Source: Chitinophagaceae bacterium (GTDB lineage: Bacteria; Bacteroidota; Bacteroidia; Chitinophagales; Chitinophagaceae). Taken from it: 14,147 bases of DNA. The notes under the pieces are model-generated. The model made no database searches. It was not told the DNA's origin and was given only the letters and a program-made list of their open reading frames with translations. Location of the stretch: contig JANYEU010000463.1 in the NCBI GenBank assembly GCA_025362915.1, positions 1 to 14,147 on the forward strand. The letters are read 5' to 3'. Positions 13,960 through 14,147 of this stretch are shown one piece after another. The stretch's first letter is position 1. Every line of letters begins with the position of its first letter. Both the position numbers and the translations under genes were made by a program.

Positions 13960-14147
13960 TACGAAGCATCATTGCACTCATTGCACCATCTACGAAGCAT
14001 CATTGCACCATCTACGAAGCATCATTGCACCATCTGCGAAGCATCATTGCACCATCTGCGAAGCATCATTGCACCATCTGCGAAGCATCATTGCACCATC
14101 TACGAAGCATGATTGCACCATCTGCGAAGCATCATTGCACCATCTGC
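13960..14147. repeat. 22-base tandem repeat array (seven full units, continues past the window end)
   Basis: Seven contiguous units of TRCGAAGCATCATTGCACCATC occupy 13991-14144, with three bases of an eighth. They are preceded by an irregular 31-base first unit (13960-13990) in which TCATTGCAC is duplicated. Units differ mainly at position 2 (TAC in units 1, 2 and 6; TGC in 3, 4, 5 and 7), and unit 6 has CATGATT for CATCATT. There are no spacers, so it is not a CRISPR array. The period is not a multiple of three, yet the plus strand has no stop codon in any frame across the array. Confidence 0.92.

Noticed and set aside
13960..14147. CRISPR array
   Set aside because: The units are directly contiguous with no unique spacers between them, and no cas gene is present.

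Overview
The window looks like a chromosomal segment from a Bacteroidota bacterium, most likely close to Chitinophagaceae or Sphingobacteria. The reasons are a giant PKD-repeat secreted protein ending in a gliding-motility (CHU_C, type B) type IX secretion sorting domain, a panC gene divergent from a GT5-only 'glycogen synthase' as is usual in this phylum, TAnnTTTG-type -7 boxes, A-rich start regions with weak Shine-Dalgarno sequences, and an AT-rich composition. The organism assignment is inference from gene content, not from a marker gene.

Bases 1-1403 hold the end of a type II restriction-modification locus: the C-terminus of a C5-cytosine DNA methyltransferase, with a PD-(D/E)xK restriction endonuclease starting on the next base after its stop. 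Bases 1404-1703 are non-coding, with a degenerate repeat and a weak hairpin.

Bases 1704-4194 (minus strand) carry panC (pantothenate synthesis), a flippase-like/LPG-synthase-type membrane protein and rfaE2 (ADP-heptose synthesis for LPS). The last two overlap and appear to share a promoter inside the 150-base gap after panC, where panD would often be expected but is missing. Divergent from panC are a single-domain GT5-like protein that has lost the substrate-binding glycine motif (4302-5114), then metK (5219-6469) with its own promoter and a strong intrinsic terminator.

Bases 6654-8179 carry an orphan NarL/LuxR-type response regulator and a classical short-chain dehydrogenase, separated by a long imperfect inverted repeat. 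Bases 8180-8711, between convergent genes, are unusually structured. They hold divergent inverted 25-base repeats at the two edges, a perfect 30-base palindrome, a 15-bp-stem hairpin, and a compact GC-rich element made of three 42-base units enclosed by perfect 13-base inverted repeats. This element is the least explained thing in the window.

Bases 8712-13700 (minus strand) encode a 1662-residue secreted PKD/Ig-like repeat protein with a T9SS type B C-terminal domain. Bases 13701-14147 hold its upstream region, a 16-base palindrome and the start of a 22-base tandem repeat array that runs off the window.

Most genes here are housekeeping or envelope genes. I see no complete new multi-gene system. 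The more novel material lies in the repeats and structured intergenic DNA.
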